A stretch of 12,309 bases of DNA from Desulfobacteraceae bacterium (GTDB lineage: Bacteria; Desulfobacterota; Desulfobacteria; Desulfobacterales; Desulfobacteraceae): NCBI GenBank assembly GCA_003354055.1, contig PIVQ01000146.1, forward strand, positions 1-12,309, in the 5' to 3' direction. This document shows positions 1 to 7,113 of this stretch, piece by piece. The notes beneath the pieces were generated by a model. That model did not search any database. It had not been told where the DNA came from and was given only the letters and a program-made list of their open reading frames with translations. The translations under genes were made by a program, and so were the position numbers. Numbering within the stretch: position 1 is the stretch's first letter; the number at the start of each line of letters is the position of its first letter.

Positions 1-804
1 GAAAGGGCAAGAATCGATGAGATGATGATTCAGTCCGAAAAAATGCTTTCTTTAGGCGGTCTTGCCGCAGGCATGGCCCATGAGATCAATAATCCCCTTG
101 CCGGTGTTATCCAGAATATCCAGGTTGCGACAAATCGCATAAAAAAGGATCTTCCTAAAAATAGATCCGTTGCAGAAGAATGCGGTACCTCATTAGATGC
201 GCTTAACTGCTATATGGAAAAACGGGATATTTTTCGAATGATGGATTCCATTATGACGTGCGGAAAACGTGCAGCCCAAATAGTAGAAAACATGCTCAGC
301 TTCAGTCATAAAAGTGAAGGCCTCACAACCCGGGAGAATCTCTGCAAATTGGTGGATAAAACGGTTGAACTGGCTAAAAATGAATATGATTTAAAGAAAA
401 AGTTTGACTTTCGGCAAATAGAAATTCAGCACCAATATGAGCCGGACCTGCCTGATATTTACTGCCAAAGAAGCAAAATTCAACAGGTCGTTCTGAATAT
501 TTTAACAAACGGGGCCCATGCCCTGGCCGAGAATAAAAAAGCCAATGATGAAATCAGTCGTTTCATCCTCAGTATAAAGTCTGACAAAGACATGATATGC
601 CTGGAAATAAAAGACAACGGCCCGGGTATGGAGGAAGCCATACGCAAAAGAATCTTCGAACCCTTTTTTACAACAAAACAAACAGGTACCGGTATCGGGT
701 TGTCCATTGCGTATTTCATTATTACGGAAGAGCATGGTGGAACCATGGAGGTCGTATCTTCACCAGGCAAAGGAACAAAATTTATTATCAGGTTACCGGT
801 CTAA
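1..804 (+). CDS. Sensor histidine kinase, C-terminal part (5' end outside window)
   Basis: The reading frame is open from base 1, so the gene begins upstream and only the transmitter module is visible (267 codons). Counting from the first visible codon, the H-box is GMAHEINNPLAG with the phospho-acceptor His at about residue 27. The N-box (NILTNGAHAL) lies near 166, G1 (DNGPG) at 205-209, the F-box (FEPFF) at 219-223 and G2 (GTGIGLS) at 229-235. All HisKA and HATPase_c landmarks are intact, so it should autophosphorylate and pass phosphate to a response regulator that is not in the window. A roughly 40-residue insertion with CGTSLDALNCYMEKRD separates the H-box helix from the second dimerisation helix, longer than in a minimal HisKA. 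The sensor part is unknown. The HEINNPL box is NtrB-like and differs from the HDLKN type I associate with PrsK, so I do not call it PrsK. The stop lies 15 bp from the converging pentapeptide gene. Confidence 0.93.
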   Translation, partial: ERARIDEMMIQSEKMLSLGGLAAGMAHEINNPLAGVIQNIQVATNRIKKDLPKNRSVAEECGTSLDALNCYMEKRDIFRMMDSIMTCGKRAAQIVENMLSFSHKSEGLTTRENLCKLVDKTVELAKNEYDLKKKFDFRQIEIQHQYEPDLPDIYCQRSKIQQVVLNILTNGAHALAENKKANDEISRFILSIKSDKDMICLEIKDNGPGMEEAIRKRIFEPFFTTKQTGTGIGLSIAYFIITEEHGGTMEVVSSPGKGTKFIIRLPV

Positions 805-819
805 TTATATACCACTTTT

Positions 820-1422
820 TTAATCGATCAGCTCGATCTCCAGTCCTTCTAACAGCCGAATCGCTTCAAAACGGCTGAATTTTGCATTTTTGATTTTATT
901 GTTCATTATATTGATGTTGTAATTAACCGCCTCTGTAAAATTGGCCCCTGTTAAATCAGTTCCGTTAAACAGGCTGTTGGCAAAATCCGTTTCCGTGAAG
1001 TCTGCATTAGAAAAAACGCCGTCTCTAAAATCTACATCATGGGCATTGCAGTTTTTGATAACGATTCGGCTTAACTTCAGGCCTATGAATGTATTATCGT
1101 TCATTATACAGTTTATAAATTGTAATGGGGAGGCCAGGGCAACCGTGGGCCAGTCAACGGTTGCCCAGTTAATCCCAATCACTTTGCAGTCTTGAAAAAG
1201 AACATCGGAAAACCTGCTGAAGGTAAATTTGGCCACACTTAGATTGCAATTGTTAAACCGGCAATCAATAAAGCTGCAGTTTTTGAAGCAGGTGTCGCTA
1301 AAATCGCAATCGTTGAATCCACACTCTTCAAAAGTCGTTTCATTTATTTCATGACCGGAAAGGTTTAGTTGAGAAAATTCTTTGGAAAAATAGTCTTTAT
1401 TTTTTTTATTGAAATTAGTCAT
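820..1422 (-). CDS. Cys-rich pentapeptide-repeat protein, Qnr/McbG-like architecture
   Basis: This 200-residue protein has no signal peptide. Tandem A(D/N)LxF-type pentapeptides run from about residue 27 to 185, for example FEECGFNDCDFSDTCFKNCS and DFTETDFANSLFNGTDLTGA, which predicts a right-handed quadrilateral beta-helix. A break at about 82-100 (INWATVDWPTVALASPL) could be a loop leaving the helix, as in Qnr proteins. The C-terminal FEAIRLLEGLEIELID resembles the terminal dimerisation segment of Qnr (QASLLMERLGI...). The length is close to Qnr (about 214-218 aa). Cys fills the small i-2 position in successive coils (C34, C39, C49, C54, C59). Family members can mimic DNA and protect gyrase/topoisomerase, but most pentapeptide proteins have no known role, so gyrase protection is inference only. 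The ribosome binding site (GGGA) is weak. The gene converges with the histidine kinase and is separated from the secreted-protein operon by the hairpin at 1537-1578, so it is probably its own transcript. Confidence 0.88.
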   Translation of the reverse strand: MTNFNKKNKDYFSKEFSQLNLSGHEINETTFEECGFNDCDFSDTCFKNCSFIDCRFNNCNLSVAKFTFSRFSDVLFQDCKVIGINWATVDWPTVALASPLQFINCIMNDNTFIGLKLSRIVIKNCNAHDVDFRDGVFSNADFTETDFANSLFNGTDLTGANFTEAVNYNINIMNNKIKNAKFSRFEAIRLLEGLEIELID

Positions 1423-1536
1423 TTTATCCCATTGATTATAGATGATTTTCTGATTCGTATCCTGAACTCTGATACCGGATTTTAACTGGAAATAGCATCA
1501 ATTTTCATTGGGTGTAAAGTGATTTTTAAACGTGAG

Positions 1537-1578
1537 AATTTCCGCTTCCAGAACAATAGTGTTCTGGAAGCGGAAATT
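1537..1578 (-). terminator. Perfect 19-bp inverted repeat, terminator-like hairpin
   Basis: Bases 1537-1555 and 1560-1578 are exact reverse complements around the 4-base loop ATAG, giving a GC-containing 19-bp stem. It begins 12 bp downstream of the stop of the last gene of the minus-strand operon. In that direction the stem is followed by an interrupted T-rich stretch (CTCACGTTTAAAAATC) instead of a clean U-tract. It may therefore act as a transcript-end stabilising hairpin or a weak intrinsic terminator. It would also isolate the downstream pentapeptide gene. Confidence 0.72.
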
Positions 1579-1590
1579 TGGGGTGTATTA

Positions 1591-2292
1591 TTATTTTTTG
1601 CGTCTTTTAACGCCTATCAGTCCCAGGAGGCCTGATCCGAAAAGCCATATTGCCGCCGGAACAGGGACAGGATCAGCCTGAAGATCAACAGATCCCGCAA
1701 GTGTCATGGGTACGGTAAAAGGGGCTGACAACACTATGGGGCTTTCGCCTGACTGGTTCAGCTCGTTAATTATGCCGGACAAAAGTTCGCTCGTATTCCC
1801 GCCGTAAAGGGAGAGCGTGTCAATTCCAATGGCGTATCTGTCAGTAACATCCTGGCTTGGGGTGAATGTGAAATCGTAATCAAGGGTCGCATCTGTCAGG
1901 GAATACTCGCCGAACTGGGTTGTGATCGGCTGGGTTCCGACATGGTGCATGGCTGTTGTACCGTCACCCAGAAACCATGACGGATTGACGCCCTGAAACG
2001 TACCAAGGGCCAGGTCGGGCAGCTCCAGTTTATAGTCGAACATCCCGAAAAGTCCCAATGTCATATCAACGGAAGCTGTATAATCCAATTGCATACTTCC
2101 CAGTGGCGGATCAAAATCAAAATCCACAACCAGGTCATCTGTTGTTACAACAGATAAGAGACTGCAATTATCAGCCACGTGCAGGCTAATTCCTCCGCTT
2201 TGGAAATTAAATGTGTAGGAGTAGGCCTGCGCCATTGATGACACTCCTACAATTAGAAAAAATGTAAAAATTCCTGCCAGTGCTTTTTTCAT
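1591..2292 (-). CDS. Exported PEP-CTERM sorting-domain protein (233 aa)
   Basis: The N-terminus is a clear Sec signal peptide (MKKALAGIFTFFLIVGVSSMAQA, predicted cut after residue 23). The C-terminus is a complete PEP-CTERM tail at 209-233: the VPVPA signature, a hydrophobic span (AIWLFGSGLLGLIGV) and a basic end (KRRKK). In this family the tail is recognised by an exosortase at the inner membrane and the protein is delivered to the cell surface or extracellular matrix. The mature part (24-208) is rich in beta-strand, Asp and hydroxyl residues and matches no domain I recognise. A strong AAGGAGA ribosome binding site sits before the ATG, 21 bp after the preceding gene, so this is the last gene of the five-gene operon. 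No exosortase gene is in the window, so one must be encoded elsewhere if the tail is functional. Confidence 0.9.
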   Translation of the reverse strand: MKKALAGIFTFFLIVGVSSMAQAYSYTFNFQSGGISLHVADNCSLLSVVTTDDLVVDFDFDPPLGSMQLDYTASVDMTLGLFGMFDYKLELPDLALGTFQGVNPSWFLGDGTTAMHHVGTQPITTQFGEYSLTDATLDYDFTFTPSQDVTDRYAIGIDTLSLYGGNTSELLSGIINELNQSGESPIVLSAPFTVPMTLAGSVDLQADPVPVPAAIWLFGSGLLGLIGVKRRKK

Positions 2293-2313
2293 TTGTATCT
2301 CCTTATTGTTTTT

Positions 2314-4482
2314 CTAATTCCCGTATTCCCAGGCAAACATCTCAAGGCAATCGGGGTCGAATCCTGCTGCAAAAATTGCTAAGTCCAGACCGTCAACATC
2401 TGAATCTCCGTCTTTCTCGGCCGTGCATTCGGAAACTGCAGAGTACTGTATTTCCATGCTGGGCCTTCCATACTCACTGTATTCACTTGCCTTGATTCCG
2501 GTTAGTATCTGTGAGTCATTTATTAAAATCAGGCCGTTGTTGATAGCTGAATGATCAGACCATGACTGAACCAACTCGGTTACATCAAATTCAGGATAAT
2601 ATGACTGATTTTCAATCGGGGCCGTGCTGACGGGCAGGGCGCAATACTCTCCCCCCGGCACGGACCAGTCCACGCCGGTCTCCCTTTCTTCCCAGGTCGC
2701 CGTGTCTTCATCCCAGCCTTCCGTCAGTTCACACAGTTTAAATTCCTGGTCCTCAACATAGTTGGAAACAGACCAGCAGTAGAATTTAATTGTTGCCGAA
2801 TGAATTTTTTTGTTCATCAGGTTGTCCGGCAGGCTGAATTTTATGGCCATATTGACTTGTGGAGTTCCGCCTATGCTTTTATACAGAGTATTGCCGAAGT
2901 TGGTCTGGGGATTGCCGGCATCAAGATAGGCATCTGTACCCCCCTGGTATTCGTCAATGTTTTGCTTTAAAGTGACGGAGAATGTCTGTTCAGGGACATA
3001 TTCAGACGCCTCATTGGAATATCCTGAGTCACCGTAATTATTTACAGCCTTTATCCTGTAGGTATAGGTATGAACTGCCGCTACGGAATTATCCAGGTAG
3101 GATGAGGTGTCGGACGAAAGCTGGGTCAACTCAATAAATCCTGCAGTATCCGTCCCTCGTTCCAGAACAAAACTATCTTCATTATTGCTGTTATCAGACC
3201 AGGAAAGTTCAATGCCGCTGTCTGTCAGAGTGGCAACAAGGTCTGAAGGATCCTGGGGCACCTCACTTGAAATCTGAACAGAGGCCGTATTTGATGCGCT
3301 TGAAGAACAGAGCCCGGTATCACCGTTGTAACTGGCAACCACCCGGTATGAGAAACTGCCCTGTTGAACATCGGTATCAGTATATTGGGTAATATCTGCT
3401 GCTACCCTGGCATAATCATTATTCCAGGTGCCGCTGTTCTCCCGGCGCTGGATGATAAATTCCGCTTCATTGTCATCCGCAGAATTATCTGACCAGGAAA
3501 GGTTGATCTCGGTTTGCTCCTGATTTACAACCGCAGTTAACCCGGAAGGGGCCGGTCCGCAAACAGTGGTATTCCAGCCGGCAAGGGTTGCCCACAACCA
3601 CCAGGCAGCGTATCCTTTTAAATTCCCGTTTAAATGCTGGCTGTGAGATGCCCCGGAAGCCCACCAGTCAACATCCTGAACATGGGAGTCCTGCCAGGTA
3701 AGGGCCCAGTTGCTCTCCTTTGAACCGTTTCCGTCACTGTCATAGTAACACCCGTCATCGGCCGAAAGCTCCATATAATTGACAAGGCCTTCAGGATCAT
3801 AACTTTCAATGTCAGCAAAATCAAAAAGGATTCTGTTGTTTGTCCTGCAATGGTTCCTGATATGCTCGTTGGCCAGATTCAGCTGGCCGTCAGGCCCGGT
3901 GCCATCCAAATGACCGGTCATAAAAACAAAATGGACATTCGGATAGTCATTAATAAGTCCTTCCATTAAATTCAGATAGATATCAATGTTGGCGATGGAT
4001 GTGCTGGCCTGGCCGCACCAGGACCATATCACCACATTAACATCTGAATTTGCCGGAGTATTGAGATAATCTCTTGTTCTTTGCTCCCAGGTATACCTGT
4101 CTGGATTTCCAAGATCACCGGATACAAAATAGTTATGAAGATCAAGGGCACCTACGCTGCCTCCGTTATTCCAAAGATAGAGGCCGGGTGTCGCGCCGTT
4201 TGCCGTCATGAACTGGTCAAGGGATGCACCGCTGTCTGAACCCATCCCCGATATCAGCTGACTGCCGTGGGAGGTATGCCCATAGGCAATATGCAGATCC
4301 GATTTAGCCTGCTCAATTGCAGCCTCAGGGATTTGACCGATATCTGTGCAGGTATGATCTATAATGATGGGCTCTGCCGCATGAACGGCAAAGGGCAAAA
4401 ACAAGGAAAAAACCAATATGCCGGCAATTGCTGCGATCGCTTTTTTTGCATATAACATTCTTTTTCCCATTCTTTTCCTCAT
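2314..4482 (-). CDS. Large secreted multidomain protein: unassigned N-terminal domain, 2 x FN3, DNRLRE-like, EF-hand tail
   Basis: This 722-residue protein has a signal peptide ending at VHAA (about residue 36). Residues 37-303 form a conserved-looking domain with HTSHGSQLISGM (69-80), VVIWSWCGQAS (150-160), FMTGHLDG (187-194), ILFDFADIESYDP (218-230) and ASHSQHLNGNLKGYAAWWLWA (278-298). The His/Asp/Ser pattern suggests a hydrolase-like (perhaps SGNH-type) fold, but this is not demonstrated. Two fibronectin type III domains follow (about 312-405 and 411-497, each with INLSW/IELSWSDNS and YRV/YRIKAV strands). Next is a DNRLRE/CBM96-like domain (about 501-681: DAYLDAGNPQTNFGNT, AIKFSLP, ATIKFYCW, FDVTELVQSW). 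A single EF-hand/dockerin-like loop DGDSDVDGLDLAIFAAGF (691-708) precedes the end. There is no PEP-CTERM tail, so it is probably held through other proteins or released. It overlaps the upstream gene by ATGA, which implies translational coupling. ATGs at 4470 and 4458 are alternative starts. Confidence 0.88.
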   Translation of the reverse strand: MRKRMGKRMLYAKKAIAAIAGILVFSLFLPFAVHAAEPIIIDHTCTDIGQIPEAAIEQAKSDLHIAYGHTSHGSQLISGMGSDSGASLDQFMTANGATPGLYLWNNGGSVGALDLHNYFVSGDLGNPDRYTWEQRTRDYLNTPANSDVNVVIWSWCGQASTSIANIDIYLNLMEGLINDYPNVHFVFMTGHLDGTGPDGQLNLANEHIRNHCRTNNRILFDFADIESYDPEGLVNYMELSADDGCYYDSDGNGSKESNWALTWQDSHVQDVDWWASGASHSQHLNGNLKGYAAWWLWATLAGWNTTVCGPAPSGLTAVVNQEQTEINLSWSDNSADDNEAEFIIQRRENSGTWNNDYARVAADITQYTDTDVQQGSFSYRVVASYNGDTGLCSSSASNTASVQISSEVPQDPSDLVATLTDSGIELSWSDNSNNEDSFVLERGTDTAGFIELTQLSSDTSSYLDNSVAAVHTYTYRIKAVNNYGDSGYSNEASEYVPEQTFSVTLKQNIDEYQGGTDAYLDAGNPQTNFGNTLYKSIGGTPQVNMAIKFSLPDNLMNKKIHSATIKFYCWSVSNYVEDQEFKLCELTEGWDEDTATWEERETGVDWSVPGGEYCALPVSTAPIENQSYYPEFDVTELVQSWSDHSAINNGLILINDSQILTGIKASEYSEYGRPSMEIQYSAVSECTAEKDGDSDVDGLDLAIFAAGFDPDCLEMFAWEYGN

Positions 4483-4994
4483 TCTTTTTTCCTTTTAAAA
4501 CCTAAAAAACCTAAAAGCCCGCTTCCAAAAAGAATGAGGCTGCCGGGAATAGGTACGGCACTCTGGCTGAACCCGTCGGTTGAAAAGTATGCAGGATCCA
4601 CACTTTTGCCCTGGTAATCATAAAATCCCATATCTGAAAAACTAAGCTCGACACTGGATGTTATGGACAGGATATTGCCGCTGAGCATGGGGGCATAATC
4701 AGGATCAGACCAGTTATAGTCATCATATACGGCATTCCAGGATCCGAAATTCTCAAAGATCCAGTTGCCCTCGTTCGGAACGGCATTGCCAAGCGTAATT
4801 GCCCAGTCATCACCATAGTCGCCGCCGGCTACCTTGAATTCAACCCCGCCGACTCTTGATTCTATCTGTGCAATCATGTCAGGATCCGGGATATCAATAT
4901 CAAGGGTATAGGTATAACTGATCAGAGTTGCTGATGCATTGCCTGCGAATACCAGGAAAAAAACTACAAAAAATACTGATAAAATTCGTTTCAT
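4479..4994 (-). CDS. Exported PEP-CTERM sorting-domain protein (171 aa)
   Basis: Residues 1-22 form a Sec signal peptide (MKRILSVFFVVFFLVFAGNASA). Residues 147-171 are a PEP-CTERM tail with VPIPG, the hydrophobic SLILFGSGLLGFLGF and terminal KRKKE. The mature region between them is about 125 residues, acidic and aromatic (GDDWAITLG, NWIFENFGSW, DDYNWSDPDY), probably a small beta-sandwich, and I cannot assign it to a family. The ribosome binding site AAGGAG lies 8 bases before ATG. The gene starts 14 bp after the stop of the cohesin/dockerin gene and ends in a 4-base ATGA overlap with the 722-residue gene, so it sits firmly inside the operon. The expected fate is exosortase processing and surface or matrix location. 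It has the same tail type but no visible body similarity to the PEP-CTERM protein at the operon's end. Confidence 0.9.
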   Translation of the reverse strand: MKRILSVFFVVFFLVFAGNASATLISYTYTLDIDIPDPDMIAQIESRVGGVEFKVAGGDYGDDWAITLGNAVPNEGNWIFENFGSWNAVYDDYNWSDPDYAPMLSGNILSITSSVELSFSDMGFYDYQGKSVDPAYFSTDGFSQSAVPIPGSLILFGSGLLGFLGFKRKKE

Positions 4995-5008
4995 AAAATC
5001 GCTCCTTT

Positions 5009-5749
5009 TTAAATTTTTGATTTAATACAATTGATGTCACTGGGTGTAATGCTGCCGTTTCCGTCGCAATCCATGTAACAGGGCACCTCAGTATTGCCCA
5101 TGTTGAACTTGACTGCGTTGACGTCACTGGGTGAAATCGCACCGTTCCCGTCTGCATCACCTAACTGAAAAACATCAACAGATCCGAAATAGACATTATC
5201 GCCGTCAAGAACCTGAGGAACATCGTTATCCAGCCGGACAAAATTCTTGTAAGATGAGGTTCCGTCTCCCTTAGCATATGAAAGAAAAAGGGTGGGATCC
5301 GCCGGGATCAGGGCATCGGCAGGTTCAAATCTTACCATGCCTAAGAATACCCTTGTCCCCTGTTCAACCCCTTGTGTGGGATTTGCAGGATCAATCTTGC
5401 CGCCGATGATGACAACTTCTCCTGCCACAGAAACATCCGGCGCAGGATTATTCCTGTATACGGCCGAGCTGTCCCCGAGGTACCATTTTGTCCCGTTGTC
5501 GGTGTAGGGTATGGAATCAGGGTCTTTTAGGACCTCGGCCACAGTCAGTTCAGATGGATCATAGTTCAGGGTAACGCCGTAGCTTAAAAGGTTCGTCACA
5601 TTTACATCTGCATAAACATAGACGATCAGCTCCGTCTCATTGATGGCGCCTTCTGCAAAAACATCCACCTCTGCGCCAAAGGCACATACAGGGATTGCAG
5701 CACACAAAAAGGCGATTGCGATAGCTTTTTTAAATTTAGATAAATTCAA
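5009..5749 (-). CDS. Secreted cohesin-like plus type I dockerin protein (TTG start)
   Basis: I place the start at TTG 5749-5747 (246 aa), not at the ATG at 5842. AAGGAGGAG stands 5-6 bases before the TTG, a canonical signal peptide (MNLSKFKKAIAIAFLCAAIPVCAFGA) follows at once, and the longer version adds an unlikely charged leader overlapping the previous gene. Residues about 27-190 read as a cohesin-like beta-sandwich (LLSYGVTLNYDPSELTVAEV, GEVVIIGGKI, GTRVFLGMVRFEP). Residues 197-246 are a type I dockerin: two 12-residue Ca loops (DADGNGAISPSD and DCDGNGSITPSD), each followed by a helix (VNAVKF, INCIKS). Cohesin and dockerin modules bind each other in cellulosome-type and other extracellular complexes. 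A cohesin-like fold together with a dockerin on one chain suggests head-to-tail assembly or binding to partners encoded next door. The Ca loops have acidic residues at the expected positions. The substrate is unknown. Confidence 0.85.
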   Translation of the reverse strand: MNLSKFKKAIAIAFLCAAIPVCAFGAEVDVFAEGAINETELIVYVYADVNVTNLLSYGVTLNYDPSELTVAEVLKDPDSIPYTDNGTKWYLGDSSAVYRNNPAPDVSVAGEVVIIGGKIDPANPTQGVEQGTRVFLGMVRFEPADALIPADPTLFLSYAKGDGTSSYKNFVRLDNDVPQVLDGDNVYFGSVDVFQLGDADGNGAISPSDVNAVKFNMGNTEVPCYMDCDGNGSITPSDINCIKSKI

Positions 5750-5750
5750 T

Positions 5751-5759
5751 CTTCTCCTC
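5751..5759 (-). promoter_or_regulatory. Strong Shine-Dalgarno that decides the TTG start
   Basis: On the minus strand AAGGAGGAGAAGA precedes TTG at 5749-5747. The GGAGG core is spaced about 6 bases from the start, whereas the in-frame ATG at 5842 has no purine-rich element upstream because it lies in the coding end of the preceding gene. This supports the shorter 246-residue product. Confidence 0.8.
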
Positions 5760-5819
5760 CTTAAATTATGGTTGTAAAAAAAATCTGGTTCCCGCTGGTA
5801 TCCGTCGCCGGTCCAAGCA

Positions 5820-7040
5820 TTACTCAAGGCAGGCCTCGTCAACAGCAGGGGGTGTCAAAACCGGATTTGCGTTTTCGTGGTGTACGGCAACAATGGTTGT
5901 TCCTGAATCGGTTTGAACGCCGTCATCTATAGTCAGTTTGAAGATATGGGGCCGTGCAATACCGGAAACAAATTGGACGATCTGCTGATCAGGCAAGTCA
6001 ACACCTGAGTAATTGGCAGCAAGCAATGCCAGATCTGCTCCGTCAACATCATCGTCGGCATCAAAATTTGACAGATAGCAGTCGCCTTGGCAGTCCCGGG
6101 CACCCAGAATATTGGAGATGTTTTGAATATCTCCTGGACCCAGGGGATTTTCCTGGGTCCAGGTATAGCTGTTTATGGTATTGCTTGATTGGCTTTGACT
6201 GCCGTCCAGGGTCACGGTCTGACCCACTTCTACCTGCCGGGTTCTCCCTGCATTTGCACTGATATAGGATGCCGTATCCCCGACGGCAGTTACACGGACA
6301 TAGGAGACCGGACTTCTGTTGAATGAGACGTCGTCAAGCGTATCCCTTACGTTGAATCGGAAATAGTAATTTCCCTCCTGATTCGGTGTAAAGGTGATGG
6401 CGGAGGTATTTCCCTCATCGCTTAAGAGGACTGAGGATTCCGGTGCTGAATAACACTCCCAGCGATAGACCAGATCAACATTGTCAGGCGCATATGCATC
6501 AAAGCTTTGTGAACCGTCAAGTGTGACCTGGGTGCCAACGGTTACAAGCTGATCCTCCCCGGCTGCAGACACAGGAACCGTCTGTTCTGTGCAGGTCGAG
6601 GGAACCGGATACGAAAAATACAGGGGGAACGGATCTGATAAATCGCTCTCCACTCCTGATACAAAGGCGGATGTTGCATATACGGTAATCACCGTCTCAT
6701 CCCGTGTGTAAAAATGCCACAGGAGACCTGCATCCGGCAATTGATTACCGGCCTTTCTGGCGGGAATGGTTGTCTGGTAGATTATGGGACCATCATCGAT
6801 GCGCACATAAATATTATCATGATGGATATCTCCCGTACCATGATCTGCACCGATAAGAAGCCCTCTCCAGAAATACCCGGGCGTCTGGGCAGTCGGCATC
6901 ATTCTTTTTGCCGAAACGGGCTGCTGTTTTTCCAAGTCAAGGTTTTTAACCGGCAGTGGGAGTTTTTCAGCCCCATAGGCATATACGCCGGATAAGATTA
7001 AAAACAACAGTGAAAGACGTATCAGTCTTATAAAATTCAC
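5820..7040 (-). CDS. Secreted PKD-repeat protein with an EF-hand/dockerin-like insert (GTG start)
   Basis: I choose GTG 7040-7038 as start (406 aa) over ATG 7088. A near-perfect AAGGAGGTGA precedes the GTG by about 5 bases, the signal peptide MNFIRLIRLSLLFLILSGVYAYGA begins there, and the sigma-54 promoter at 7097-7113 predicts transcription starting near 7087, which would leave the ATG without a leader. After an unassigned N-terminal region (30-150) come two PKD-like domains. The first is about 157-252 (AGEDQLVTVGTQVTLDGSQSFD ... YYFRFNVRD), written here only in outline. The second is about 260-387 (VEVGQTVTLDGSQS ... HIFKLTIDDGV). The second is interrupted at about 308-350 by an EF-hand-type motif, DADDDVDGADLALLAANY, flanked by Cys (CQGDC). 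PKD domains usually mediate extracellular protein or polysaccharide contacts. It is the first gene of the operon and ends 70 bp before the cohesin/dockerin gene. There is no sorting tail. Confidence 0.85.
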   Translation of the reverse strand: MNFIRLIRLSLLFLILSGVYAYGAEKLPLPVKNLDLEKQQPVSAKRMMPTAQTPGYFWRGLLIGADHGTGDIHHDNIYVRIDDGPIIYQTTIPARKAGNQLPDAGLLWHFYTRDETVITVYATSAFVSGVESDLSDPFPLYFSYPVPSTCTEQTVPVSAAGEDQLVTVGTQVTLDGSQSFDAYAPDNVDLVYRWECYSAPESSVLLSDEGNTSAITFTPNQEGNYYFRFNVRDTLDDVSFNRSPVSYVRVTAVGDTASYISANAGRTRQVEVGQTVTLDGSQSQSSNTINSYTWTQENPLGPGDIQNISNILGARDCQGDCYLSNFDADDDVDGADLALLAANYSGVDLPDQQIVQFVSGIARPHIFKLTIDDGVQTDSGTTIVAVHHENANPVLTPPAVDEACLE

Positions 7041-7096
7041 ACTCACCTCCTTGGATAATAGATTGACTGTAATCAGGCTGGCTCTCACTGTATCAA

Positions 7097-7113
7097 TGGC
7101 AATAATGGTACCA
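7097..7113 (-). promoter_or_regulatory. Sigma-54 (-24/-12) promoter of the secreted-protein operon
   Basis: The minus strand reads TGGTACCATTATTGCCA, matching TGGCAC-N5-TTGC with GG (7112-7111) and GC (7100-7099) separated by exactly 10 bases, the invariant spacing for RpoN. Transcription should start near 7087, giving a leader of about 47 bases before the GTG at 7040. In several PEP-CTERM organisms the PEP-CTERM genes are driven by RpoN with the PrsK/PrsR two-component pair, which fits this placement. Confidence 0.78.

Noticed and set aside
1..804. Identifying the kinase as PrsK, the PEP-CTERM regulator
   Set aside because: The H-box is HEINNPL (NtrB-like) and no PrsK-type features are visible in the fragment. 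Proximity to PEP-CTERM genes alone is not enough.
5009..5842. The 277-residue ATG-started version of the cohesin/dockerin protein
   Set aside because: It would overlap the preceding gene by 23 bp, has no ribosome binding site, and would bury the signal peptide. The TTG start at 5749 fits better.
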